A stretch of DNA of 64,000 bases, taken from Omphalotus guepiniiformis. Lineage: Eukaryota > Basidiomycota > Agaricomycetes > Agaricales > Omphalotaceae. Within the stretch, counting starts at the first letter, position 1; the number at the start of each line of letters is the position of its first letter. The stretch lies in contig JAQOOI010000022.1 in NCBI GenBank assembly GCA_028554645.1, positions 2,108,001 to 2,172,000 on the forward strand, given 5' to 3'. Both the position numbers and the translations under genes were made by a program. Positions 1 through 8,525 of the stretch are shown in pieces. The notes under the pieces were generated by a model, which had not been told where the DNA came from, made no database searches, and was given only the letters and a program-made list of their open reading frames with translations.

Positions 1-396
1 TTTGCGTATCTCGTCCGCGATCCCATGGTTCCCTCACACGATTTAGCTCTATACTGTATTGAGCCTGAGTATGCGGAGACAAGTTATTCGAAGCAATTTT
101 GAGTACTGAGATATACACTCTGCGATCCTATATAAGACTGCTTATCTTTTTCATCTTTTGCATCTACACCAGACGATCATTAAGAACATCGCAGGACAGC
201 CTGAAATATACAAAGCAAGAAGAGGTTGATGCTGGTAGCACAGCTGTCACAATATCGGCCGACTCCCTTCAGTCGCAGCAAAATCCAGGCATTAATGATG
301 TATGCCAGGAGAGTTTGTGTAGAAGAGTGTTTCGACAAAGCATATTTTGAGAACAAGCAAGCACGAGGCCACCAATGACCCGCAAGAATGGACAAT
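1..396. other. Gene-free left edge
   Basis: This stretch lies downstream of the SRA-YDG stop codon and would hold its 3' UTR. I see no conserved reading frame, tRNA or repeat. The short open frames here have no recognisable protein features. It may also contain the edge of a neighbouring gene outside the window. Confidence 0.4.
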
Positions 397-2002
397 TCAA
401 GAGTTTTCGGGGGTACCGTGATCAAGAGTAGCTTCCGATTCACTGTCCTGGTCTGTGTTATCATTGCGAACGGGTATAGGAGGTTGACCAGGAAGCCGCT
501 ATTGTGCTATGAGACTGAGATCATTGTGCCAAGATAGCATGAAGCACACCTTAAATGCAAACTTGCATACCAGGTAGCCGTGAGGATTAAGACCTTTTTC
601 CATCCACGCCTATTCAGAAATAGAGTCAGACCGTGCTCTATATCGGAAGCTCTACGATATACCTTTTCAACGCGATACAACCCATCATACCGGTAACTGA
701 AACACGAGATGCTGAGCCAAAAGTACTTTACATTGCTTCCACGGGCAACGTACCCTTCACTTGGAGCATATCTAGACTCTGATTTAAAGCCTCTAATGAC
801 CCTCACGGGCTTTCCTGTTGCAGCGGATTGCTGGAGCAAGACAATCAGTTTGAATGACCTTTACCCCCGTTTGAAAATGACAGTCACCTTCAAGGCAGCG
901 TTGAACTAAGTTTATTGCATCCGAGTCAGAGTGCACGTAGAAGATGCAAAGGGTATGAATGACTAACACTGTTTTCAAAAGACTGATCTGAGCTCTGAGG
1001 CGCAGTGCGTAACTGTCAATTATATTGAGTGAGGAAGGTAGCATGAAGAATAAGAACGATCACGTTTTTGGGAGCATTCTTCGTGCCTTTGAGATCCCTG
1101 CCACCTATCAATAATACGCCGTGAATGTCAATTGTCAGTCTTCTTCCAGTCTCTACGCACCAGAGCCAGTATAGGTGCTAAGGTAGTCGTCAGCTTGTTT
1201 TCCGCTTATAGATCGACAGAGCTCACAAGGCATATCCCAAGTCAACATCATCTTCGTATCCCCCGCTTAGTGCCACGCTGTAAGCCCCCTCGGTACTGTT
1301 GCCAGAAATTCCTGCAACCCAGGGTCTAGAGAGACCCGACGTGACGTGAGGACGGCAATATCAGCAGGACGATACTTACGCGTGAACGGCGTCAATACTA
1401 CAGCCTTGCCTGGTCTCCCACCACGTTCCGACTTGGATTCCAGGAATAGTGCCATAAACTTTACTGCGGTAAAATCGTAAGTCTAAGCTCTGTAAGTATT
1501 ACTCGAAGACATACGGGTCATTCTTTCGTTTGCCATCCTCGCGACCAAGGGGACCGCTATTTCCAGAAGTTCTTACACCAGATTTGAACGAGACAGGGAT
1601 AGGATCTTCTACTATCTTTTCAGCTGTGTAATTGACTGTTCTACCTCTATTGCGAGTGCTTCTCCGGAGTGTGGAGTTATCGCTAGTGGCGGATGAGAGA
1701 GAATTGTCAGATGTTTTTTGAGACGAGCCTCTACTTGGAAATTTGTTGGGTGGCTCTTCTGTTTCTTCTTCAATGTCCGCGTTCGCTCTCTTCCGTTTCT
1801 TATCAGCCGTCTGGCGGGGTCGTCGCGTTTCTTTGGGCTCAAAGAAAGGTTTGTCAAGTCCTAGCGATTGCAGCAATTCTTTATTTCTGCCGTTGACACG
1901 TTAGCATGGACAGTTTTAGGATCGAGGAGATGATGAATTGAAGTGCAATTAACCCCACCTCTGAATATTCTGAAGCCGTGTTTGTTCATAAGCAGAGAGC
2001 AT
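397..2002 (-). CDS. SRA-YDG domain protein (UHRF1-like methyl-cytosine reader)
   Basis: I assembled about 334 residues from 12 exons because no single long reading frame covers it. An N-terminal part (residues about 1-140) is basic and disordered, starts [15 protein letters not shown] and carries KKRKRAN and RRSTRNRGR stretches that look like nuclear localisation signals. The SRA-YDG domain follows (about 143-310): [73 protein letters not shown] and [11 protein letters not shown]. In this family the domain flips out and binds 5-methylcytosine, often hemimethylated, so a role in DNA-methylation or chromatin maintenance is likely. No PHD, RING or SET domain is visible, as in other fungal SRA-only proteins. 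All exon junctions keep phase. One exon (888-905) is 18 nt and one intron (1464-1502) is only 39 bp. The family call is firm; a few splice sites may be off by some bases. Confidence 0.85.
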
Positions 2003-2423
2003 GGCAGTATACGCTATTGGAAGTTATATGCAGAAGGTCTACCAAGGAGCCACTCGAGAAGTAATAAATTGGGTTTAGATGTGCAACGAAGGTTCAAATC
2101 GCGGCGTCACACCCTGTGACAATATTTGTTACTCAGTCATGTGATACGTAACACCGTGTAGAACCTTAAATTTACGCGTCTACAGTCCCATATCCGTCCC
2201 ACATCCAAGTTCCCCAATGTCAAGCTCTGCGACAAATAGTCGTTTGTATGGTAACGACAGCACAAAGCTGGTCCTGCCAGCCACCCTATTTATACCCTCT
2301 TGACTCCCGTAAATCTGTAAATCTGAACCTAATATCGTTGTGGGGTTGCCCGCTATCGAGGAAGGCTCTGGAAGCATTCACTTGATCCGTTTGAGCTAGG
2401 TAACCAAAGATATCCGATCAGCT
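2003..2423. other. Intergenic region between SRA gene and SEC9
   Basis: This should hold the promoter of the SRA-YDG gene (transcribed leftwards) and the 3' UTR of SEC9. A stretch near 2090-2113 resembles a tRNA T-loop but does not fold into one. Nothing else is recognisable. Confidence 0.4.
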
Positions 2424-3568
2424 TCATATCTCGACGTCAAAAGTAAACGGAATAAAACCGAGCCTTTCTGTGTTGCGGAAGAGTCTGTTATCAAGTCCCA
2501 CAGTCTTCTGTTCGATATTATCGATACGTTTATTCTGACTTTCAAGCTCCTGTCCCATAGCCATTCCTAGTGCCTTCAGTCGCTTGGTCATATCACCTAT
2601 CTCGTCCAGATTATTATCCAGTTCATCCTCAATCTCATCGTCAGACGCATTAGCTTCAAATTGGTAGCGCTTCCTCTGCTCCTTCCTTGCAGCTTGTTGC
2701 TCAGCTGATCTGAAGCGCCCAGAGCCTCCAATACCTTCACCATCATCGTCACGGGTTCCATAAGTTTGAGCACGTCCGAGACGCGTCTGCGTCTCCCGCA
2801 CATCTAGCACAGCCTTCTCTCTTTCCGCTCGCTCCTCTTCATATCTTGCTTGTATTTTGGCTTCCTGCGCAGCACGCTTAGCATCCTTGTTAAAAACAAT
2901 GACGGGCCTGAAGATGGAACGGTTGAGTTGTTTCAGCTCGTCCGTTCTGTCATCTGCTCTCGCTGAGTGTCCCTTTGCAACATCCAGATGGCGTTCAGTG
3001 TTAGCGAGTCGCTCTGAAAGAAGGATTAACTCTACTGAAGGAAAAGGAATATCAAAAGCATACCGGACTGATCACCGAGTTTCGTGAGTGTATTGCGAGC
3101 TGTCTCCTCGGCTTCTCGAGCAAGTCGCAGGGCGTTCCTGGTGGAATTCACGCTCTCTTGCTTGACATAGCGAGTTTGCTTCTTGATGCCCTCTATATCG
3201 TCGTCATTCTCCTCGCCGGGAGGAGCATCTCTGAGTCCCTGCTGTGGACCATCGAAGAAACGACCGGAGCCTGATCTCTGTGGGTTGAATCCAGAGAAAA
3301 GCTCGTTTCGGTCATTCTCTAACTCGGCCCCACCCCGAGAGTAGACATCACCGACGCCATTACTCCTACTGTACTTGTCACGCACAGAGTATGCATCATT
3401 GAGCGATGGTTTACTGGCTAGATAAGGGTCGCCATCCCGGCTGGCGACGTATGTTTTAGCACTTGTGGCACGATAGGAAGGACGAGGAGATGCGCTGTTG
3501 TTGCTGGTGGTTCTCGAAGGCTCTACCGGAGGAATTGCAGGTTGGTCTCTGCGTTTGAAGAAAGACAT
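2424..3568 (-). CDS. SEC9: SNAP-25 family t-SNARE Sec9
   Basis: Sec9 is the plasma-membrane Qbc-SNARE that pairs with Sso-type syntaxin and Snc-type VAMP to fuse exocytic vesicles. Two exons are joined across a short intron near 3019-3064 (GATCAGTCCG then GAGCGACTC, giving DQSERLANTERH). An N-terminal disordered Ser/Arg/Tyr-rich region (about 1-130) precedes a Qb SNARE helix (DDDIEGIKKQTRYVKQESV to about NRSIF), a linker rich in charged residues, and a Qc SNARE helix at the C-terminus (ELDNNLDEIGDMTKRLKALG through IEQKTVGLDNRLFRNTERL). As in yeast Sec9, no cysteine cluster for palmitoylation is seen between the helices. The start is MSFFKRRDQ, the first ATG. A 10-bp direct repeat (GGCAGTGGTA, 3573-3592) lies just upstream in the presumed 5' UTR. 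Confidence 0.9.
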
Positions 3569-3722
3569 TGCTGGCAGTGGTAGGCAGTGGTAGGTGGGTT
3601 GGTTGAAATGGCGACAGTATATTACAGTACTTATTTAACTTATGCAGTGCCCACGTGGCAATATGTTTTAAGTTGTCCGCTCCCGGGGACATATGTACGA
3701 GCCCCAGATTCACAAAACGCTG

Positions 3723-6208
3723 CTACTGGCGACCACTACGCTTGTCTTTTCCCAAAATATCTTTCCTAGTCTTACCCACAACGGTAACGCCCTTGCCGCT
3801 CTTGACAACGCTCTTTAATGCCTCCTCTTTTTGCTTTTTCAACCCACTTCGTTTCACAGTCTTTGCGTACTTGTCAAGACTCGTATTGAGCGCATCGCGA
3901 GATTTCTTCTTCGCCTTCCGTTCCCTTCTACGCAACGCCTGCTTTTCTGCGGGAGTCATTTCACTCTTTGTCCGAAGATCAGAAGATTTTGGAGCAAAAA
4001 CTTCTTCAGGAGCAAGTATAGTTGCCGCGGACATGGAGGTAGGTAGAGCGGATTCCAAAGTGGCAGTTGGCACGTTAGATATGGTAGATATTGTAGCTTT
4101 AGGCTGAAATAGATTATTAGCAAACAAACTTTTCTCCGGCTGAAAAAGAACAACATACCTGCTTAGGAGTGAAATGAGCATTGCAAAGGGCATCCAATTT
4201 ATTGCAGATGTTCTGCCACAGTTGCTCTATGTCCTCATGCTCTTTTTTGAGCTTTCCATCTCGATCTTCGCCAGCTACACCTCCCGGCTGAGACGCAACA
4301 TATTCATTCTCGTATATCTGCGCCAGGGACTGAGTGGACTTGGTGTCTTTTAATTCGAAAAACCGAGAGGGTAAGAATGGCTTGTCTTCAAATGGCCTAA
4401 TTCGAACTACATCGTCAAAACGATTTTCCAGAATTCTGGCCTTGATGCGCTCTTCCAAGCCTTGAACAATTTCCTCCGTTATGACTGGAACAGCCTTCAT
4501 GACCCTCTCGAACTCAAGATCCTCTTCCAGGAGCGAGTTTTGAGGGCGAGATCGGGAATCGGCTTCACCCATAAGTACCCAATCCTTGGTTCCAACGTTC
4601 TCTGCCTCGAGTTCTGAAATCTGTTCTTGTAGAGCGGCCATCCGCTTTTCGTGTTTGGTTAAATCTGGAGGAGAATATTAACACAATCTCTGCTAGAACA
4701 AGGGAGAAATGACCTTGCTGTTCATCCTGTTCGTCTTCTGCAAATAGATCATCTTTCACTCTGGTAATAGCGTCTATGGCATGAGCTTTCCCAAACTCGG
4801 AGCCTTCATCGTCTGTGTCCCCGTCATCGTCTGAAGGATCAGCTTCCCAGCTGTTTCCAACGTCATATTCATCAACGTCCCCGTCCTCTTCGTCCCCGTC
4901 CTCATCCCCGTCCTCATCCCCGTCCTCACCCTCGTCCTCTTCGACATCCTCGTCCTCCTCCTCGTCATCGTCGCCGTCCGTGTACATGGTCGAAACTGGC
5001 CGACCTTTCCCTTTGGCACCGATGCTCTTCACGCGTACTTGATCGTGGAAGCGCACACCCGCCTTTTCGGACCTTCCGTTAGGTTTCGTCTGCCTAGGTG
5101 GTTTGAAAAAGTCGTTGTAGAACAGGCCTGTATGCACAATTTAGATAATCTTAAGCTCAAATAAAATATCGACCCACCACTAGCATCATTTTCCAGGTCT
5201 TCTTCATCAAAAAGTTGATTGTCGTTGACAGAGGAAAAGAAATCTATGGATACGTCGTCTTCCGATTCGTCTTCTTCGTTCAGATGTCCGGCGGACACTT
5301 TTTTCGCTTCTGCGCGTTCCGTCTGAGAATTAAAAGAAGCCAAATCAAAGAAACCATCGTCAAGTTGATTGTTTGAGTCAAATCCTTCAGCCTTCCTCTT
5401 GCGCGAAGCCTGACGAGATATTATATCAAGCATAGACTGAGATGTCTCTCCGTCATCCTCGTCGGATGACTCGTGTAATGGGACCCCTTCTTCTTCAAGT
5501 TCCTCATTCTCGCTGCCTTCAGAGTCTTCTTCCTCACCCTCCTCACCCCCCTCGTCGACATCCTCGCCATTCTCCAACAAGAGTTCTTTCAAGGATTCAT
5601 CCAAGCCTAGCTCTCCAAAATCCAAGTCCTCTCCATTCTTCAAGGAGACAAGAGCGTCGTCTGGGTTTTCTCCCATCTCTTCGTCGCTATCTTCGTACTC
5701 CTCTTCGCTATAGTCGTCAGAACTTAACTCCCAGGGTTCCTTCTGAGGCTCATCTTCCAATATAACTTGTTGAAGTATCTCGCAGATGTTCTTTGCCCTA
5801 AGATCTAGCTGCGACCAGATCTGATCATCCTCCATGCCGTCCACGAACAAAGAGTTCAGAGGAGTGGGCTGGAAAGTCACGTCCAAAGGTGGAGAGCTCG
5901 GAGTCCGCTTTCGTTTCCGTGATTGAGACCGTGTTTGAGGCGCGGATGAGGGACTAAGAGAATCAAGAAGAGGTTCTATGTGAGGTTTCGAGGAGGTCTC
6001 CGATTGCACGGCTGTATGAAATCAATTAGACTGCATGAAAGCGGACTCGGCGAAGTTTGCACTTGCAGAGGTCAAAAATGAACTTGGTCGCTTGTAAAGC
6101 TGCATTCTGCAAGTCGGCACTTCCTGCGGCCAGTATCTCTGGTTTTTTGTCTATGGCATTTGAGAGTGCAGCAAGGACTGAGGAAAGTGGGTCTACGCCT
6201 TCCACCAT
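3723..6208 (-). CDS. MPP10: U3 snoRNP component Mpp10
   Basis: Mpp10 is a scaffold of the small-subunit processome, where it works with Imp3 and Imp4 in early 18S rRNA processing in the nucleolus. Five exons give roughly 760 residues. The N-terminus reads MVEGVDPLSSVLAAL and then a helical segment ending ALQATKFIFDL. A long Asp/Glu-rich part follows, with several acidic blocks. The conserved C-terminal Mpp10 domain includes LFYNDFFKPP, KDWVLMGEADSRSRPQNSLL, DLEFERVMKAVPVITEE and a Lys/Arg-rich tail (KQALRRRERKAKKKSRDAL). I chose the ATG at 6208 because the conserved part begins shortly after it; an earlier in-frame methionine at 6280 would add 24 unconserved residues. The family assignment is secure from the C-terminal domain. 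Confidence 0.9.
4862..4965. repeat. GAC/GAG-type coding minisatellite in MPP10
   Basis: On the plus strand the motif CCCCGTCCTCAT and variants recur several times between about 4880 and 4950. On the coding strand this gives alternating acidic blocks of the DEDGDEDG type. It is an in-frame low-complexity repeat inside the acidic region of MPP10, likely to vary in length between strains. Confidence 0.7.
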
Positions 6209-6806
6209 GGATGATGCTTGCGAGAAAAACTTATGCGTCCCAAACAGGAAGGTACAATCATCATGGTAATAAATATGCACCGTCTGCAGAGCTCATCTGC
6301 AGTCCAATTTCCATGCCAGCTCTGGATATATGTGTAAGTGATATATATAATAGTTCATACTTTTTTCTTTGACTTGATGGGAAGTACCAATGGTGGTATG
6401 TAACGGTGATTGGTATCTTTGTCCGCCTCTCAAGAAGCAATATGTATGCATCGGATATAGGTCCTTCGTCGCTACGAGGTCGCTTGCCTTGTAACGAATT
6501 CGTTCGCAAGAACAACAATAAGTGCCCCCGTACTTATGTACTTGCAGTCAGTAAGTACAAAGGGTTCATATATGATTATGTAACACAATGTGAGGATCCT
6601 CCCTGCAACCGGTCTTTGTTCTTTTCTTTTGTCTACATTTGATCCCTGAAACGAGATGGACGGTATAAAGGCAGTAACACTAAGAATGAAGGAATTATCG
6701 CTCGACTGCGTTTATCTCTCTTCCTTCCAACAAACACAAAGCCCGGAGCTTTCACCACTGCATCCTTACGATTTTCATTCACTTCTCATTCTCATAAGGA
6801 ATCATC
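6209..6806. other. Divergent promoter region MPP10 / SUR7-like gene
   Basis: The start codons of MPP10 (minus) and the SUR7-like gene (plus) are about 600 bp apart. The region is AT-rich near 6340-6370 and has a good TATA box at 6664-6670. I see no convincing coding sequence; open frames here have no family features. Confidence 0.45.
6664..6670 (+). promoter_or_regulatory. Candidate TATA box of SUR7-like gene
   Basis: TATAAAG lies 137 bp upstream of the ATG at 6807, with a pyrimidine-rich stretch (CTCTCTTCCTTCC) between them that would suit a transcription start. It is inferred from sequence only. Confidence 0.45.
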
Positions 6807-7743
6807 ATGATCGCTGGTCTCTCAAAAGCCGTGACTCTGTATCTGGCGCCCCTTCTATCGCTGACTGCTATCCTCCTTTCCCTCTTTGCCTATTTGGCCC
6901 CTGTCGTCTTGCTCAATGATAAGGTTGCGTTACTTACAGTGACCCCTTCGACCTCCCTCACTCAATCAGGTGCTTCGGGCAATGTGGATGGTGCCAGTAT
7001 ATTTCTTGGAGCCTTAGGTATGTCGACATTTTGCCCTTGTATCTTACAAGTCCATTAAATACAGCATTCTCCAGGTTCTTGTTCACGTCCAAATAACGCG
7101 GCCGATATCAACTGCACAACGCCATCTCTTTCACCTGCTTATGGTGAGCTAGTCCTGCACAAAGTTTTCGAGATCGATTGGCTCACTTGCCGCCCCATAG
7201 ACCTCTCTGACCTTCCCTCTAATGCTCCTCAACTACTTCTATCGGCTCCACCTCCAAGTTCGCCCGCGTTCATAGCTGTTGCCTTGACATTCTCCATCAT
7301 GTTTTTCTTCACCTTCACAATCATCTCCTTCCGGCACAAAATGGGTGGCAAGCTGACCGCAATGCTAGAGAAGCCGTTCATCCAACGCTTTTCTGCTTGG
7401 ATTGGCTTCTTTGGTTTCTTCATCGGTAATACACCACCTTCTTTCTTTGACTTTCGTCTGACTGCATCTCTTCATAATCAGGTATCACCGCTTTCCTCAT
7501 TCTTAGGATGTGGTTTGGGAAAGCTGTTGAAGATTTCAACAACTCCATCATTGCTGCGGGCAGTCAGGGCCCCCAATTGGTCGCCAGCGCTGGCAATGCT
7601 TTCACAAGTACGCGTTTTGCAAACTTATCACCTCATCTTCTAACGTATGCATTCTCTCATCAGTGGTTTGGGTAGCATATGCATTCTATGCAGTTCCTGT
7701 CATCTGTTCGCTGGCGAAACTCAACGTTACCCAGTCGAAGTAA
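6807..7743 (+). CDS. SUR7/PalI-type four-span membrane protein
   Basis: Exons join to a protein with four hydrophobic segments. TM1 lies near the N-terminus (about 10-36, LAPLLSLTAILLSLFAYLAPVVLL). An extracellular loop contains the family-like G-x-C signature (GALGSCSRPNNAADINC), followed by TM2 (IAVALTFSIMFFFTFTIISF), TM3 (AWIGFFGFFIGITAFLILRMWF) and TM4 (VWVAYAFYAVPVICSL). SUR7/PalI proteins sit in the plasma membrane, either in eisosome domains (Sur7) or in the alkaline-pH Rim/Pal sensing complex (PalI/Rim9). The sequence does not decide between them. Splicing such as GCCTTAG|gtatgt..ctccag|GTTCTTGT keeps frame. The gene ends with VTQSK. Confidence 0.7.
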
Positions 7744-7891
7744 CGAACTACTACGCATGATTTTTCTCTTAGGACTTGGCATGCTCCGGACTAATACACA
7801 CCGCATACGTTATACTTATTGTGCTAGCACATATTAATGCTCTCTTGTATCAATAGAATTCATATAGACCTTTCGGGAAATATACATAGTA

Positions 7892-8135
7892 CAGTGAACG
7901 CGACAATTGATGTCACTACCTAAAAAGGAAGGTGGTCAATATTGCATGCTTTTAGCAAAATTTCTTAGGGCAGATTGAAGTGACAGTGTATCTGATTCTT
8001 GCTGTAATTTTTTGGAACATGGAAAAAAAATTTGCCACTCAGTACTGATACTTTTTGTTGGGGTACACTGAGGATAGCGGAGTTTCCCAGCAGCCTTTCC
8101 TTTTTTGGTAGTGACATCAATTGTCGCGTTCACTG
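7892..8135. mobile_element. Non-autonomous Tc1/mariner-like MITE
   Basis: A 244-bp element is bounded by 39-bp terminal inverted repeats that differ at one internal position. Both ends begin CAGTGAACGCGACAATTGAT reading inwards. The left repeat spans 7892-7930 and the right one 8097-8135. TA dinucleotides flank it directly (7890-7891 and 8136-8137), the target duplication expected of the Tc1/mariner/pogo superfamily, whose ends often start CAGT. The interior has no transposase coding capacity. The near-identical repeats suggest a fairly recent insertion. Only one copy is seen in this window, so the family name is inferred from ends and target site. Confidence 0.8.
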
Positions 8136-8466
8136 TACATATCTTGAGATCCTTGAGTGGCTGTGCCAAATGATGGACTTAACCGCCTCTTATCAGACTC
8201 GACGCGACATGGCATCGACTGGATACTTAGTTATGGAGGAGGAGTTCTCCCAATGAAGAATTCACAAGTTCACATGTTTACCAGCAAGGACTTGACGGCT
8301 GTATTGCTTTCTATTGTAGCACATGGATTCATGATGCAAATGCACCCAATGCACCATACAAGGCTTCCTTCCTTCATACAGAGGTTTCTCCGATTCGAAT
8401 TCCCGGATGTTCAGACAAATGCCTCTGATATAGGTTGCTCGGCCAGGCCATTGAGCCCTTTCACAG

Positions 8467-8473
8467 TATAAAA
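8467..8473 (+). promoter_or_regulatory. TATA box of first PL8 gene
   Basis: TATAAAA lies 53 bp upstream of the ATG at 8526, a typical distance for a fungal gene with a short leader. Confidence 0.6.
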
Positions 8474-8525
8474 GTCTTCGACTACCTTGCTTTGGAAGAT
8501 TCAACGTCGTCCTCTAGCGCCAGAC

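Larger units (their letters stand above)
7744..8525. other. Intergenic region with MITE and PL8 promoter
   Basis: No gene is seen. It contains the 3' UTR of the SUR7-like gene, the inverted-repeat element at 7892-8135, and the promoter of the first PL8 gene with a TATA box at 8467-8473. Confidence 0.6.

Noticed and set aside
2085..2113. A T-loop-like GGTTCAAATC suggesting a tRNA
   Set aside because: The flanking bases do not form a T stem, and no acceptor, D or anticodon arm could be folded.
4815..5042. Ser/Pro-rich plus-strand open frame
   Set aside because: It is the antisense shadow of the acidic repeat of MPP10.
5442..5765. Plus-strand frame rich in Pro, His and Arg
   Set aside because: Antisense to the acidic MPP10 exon; no start context or family features.
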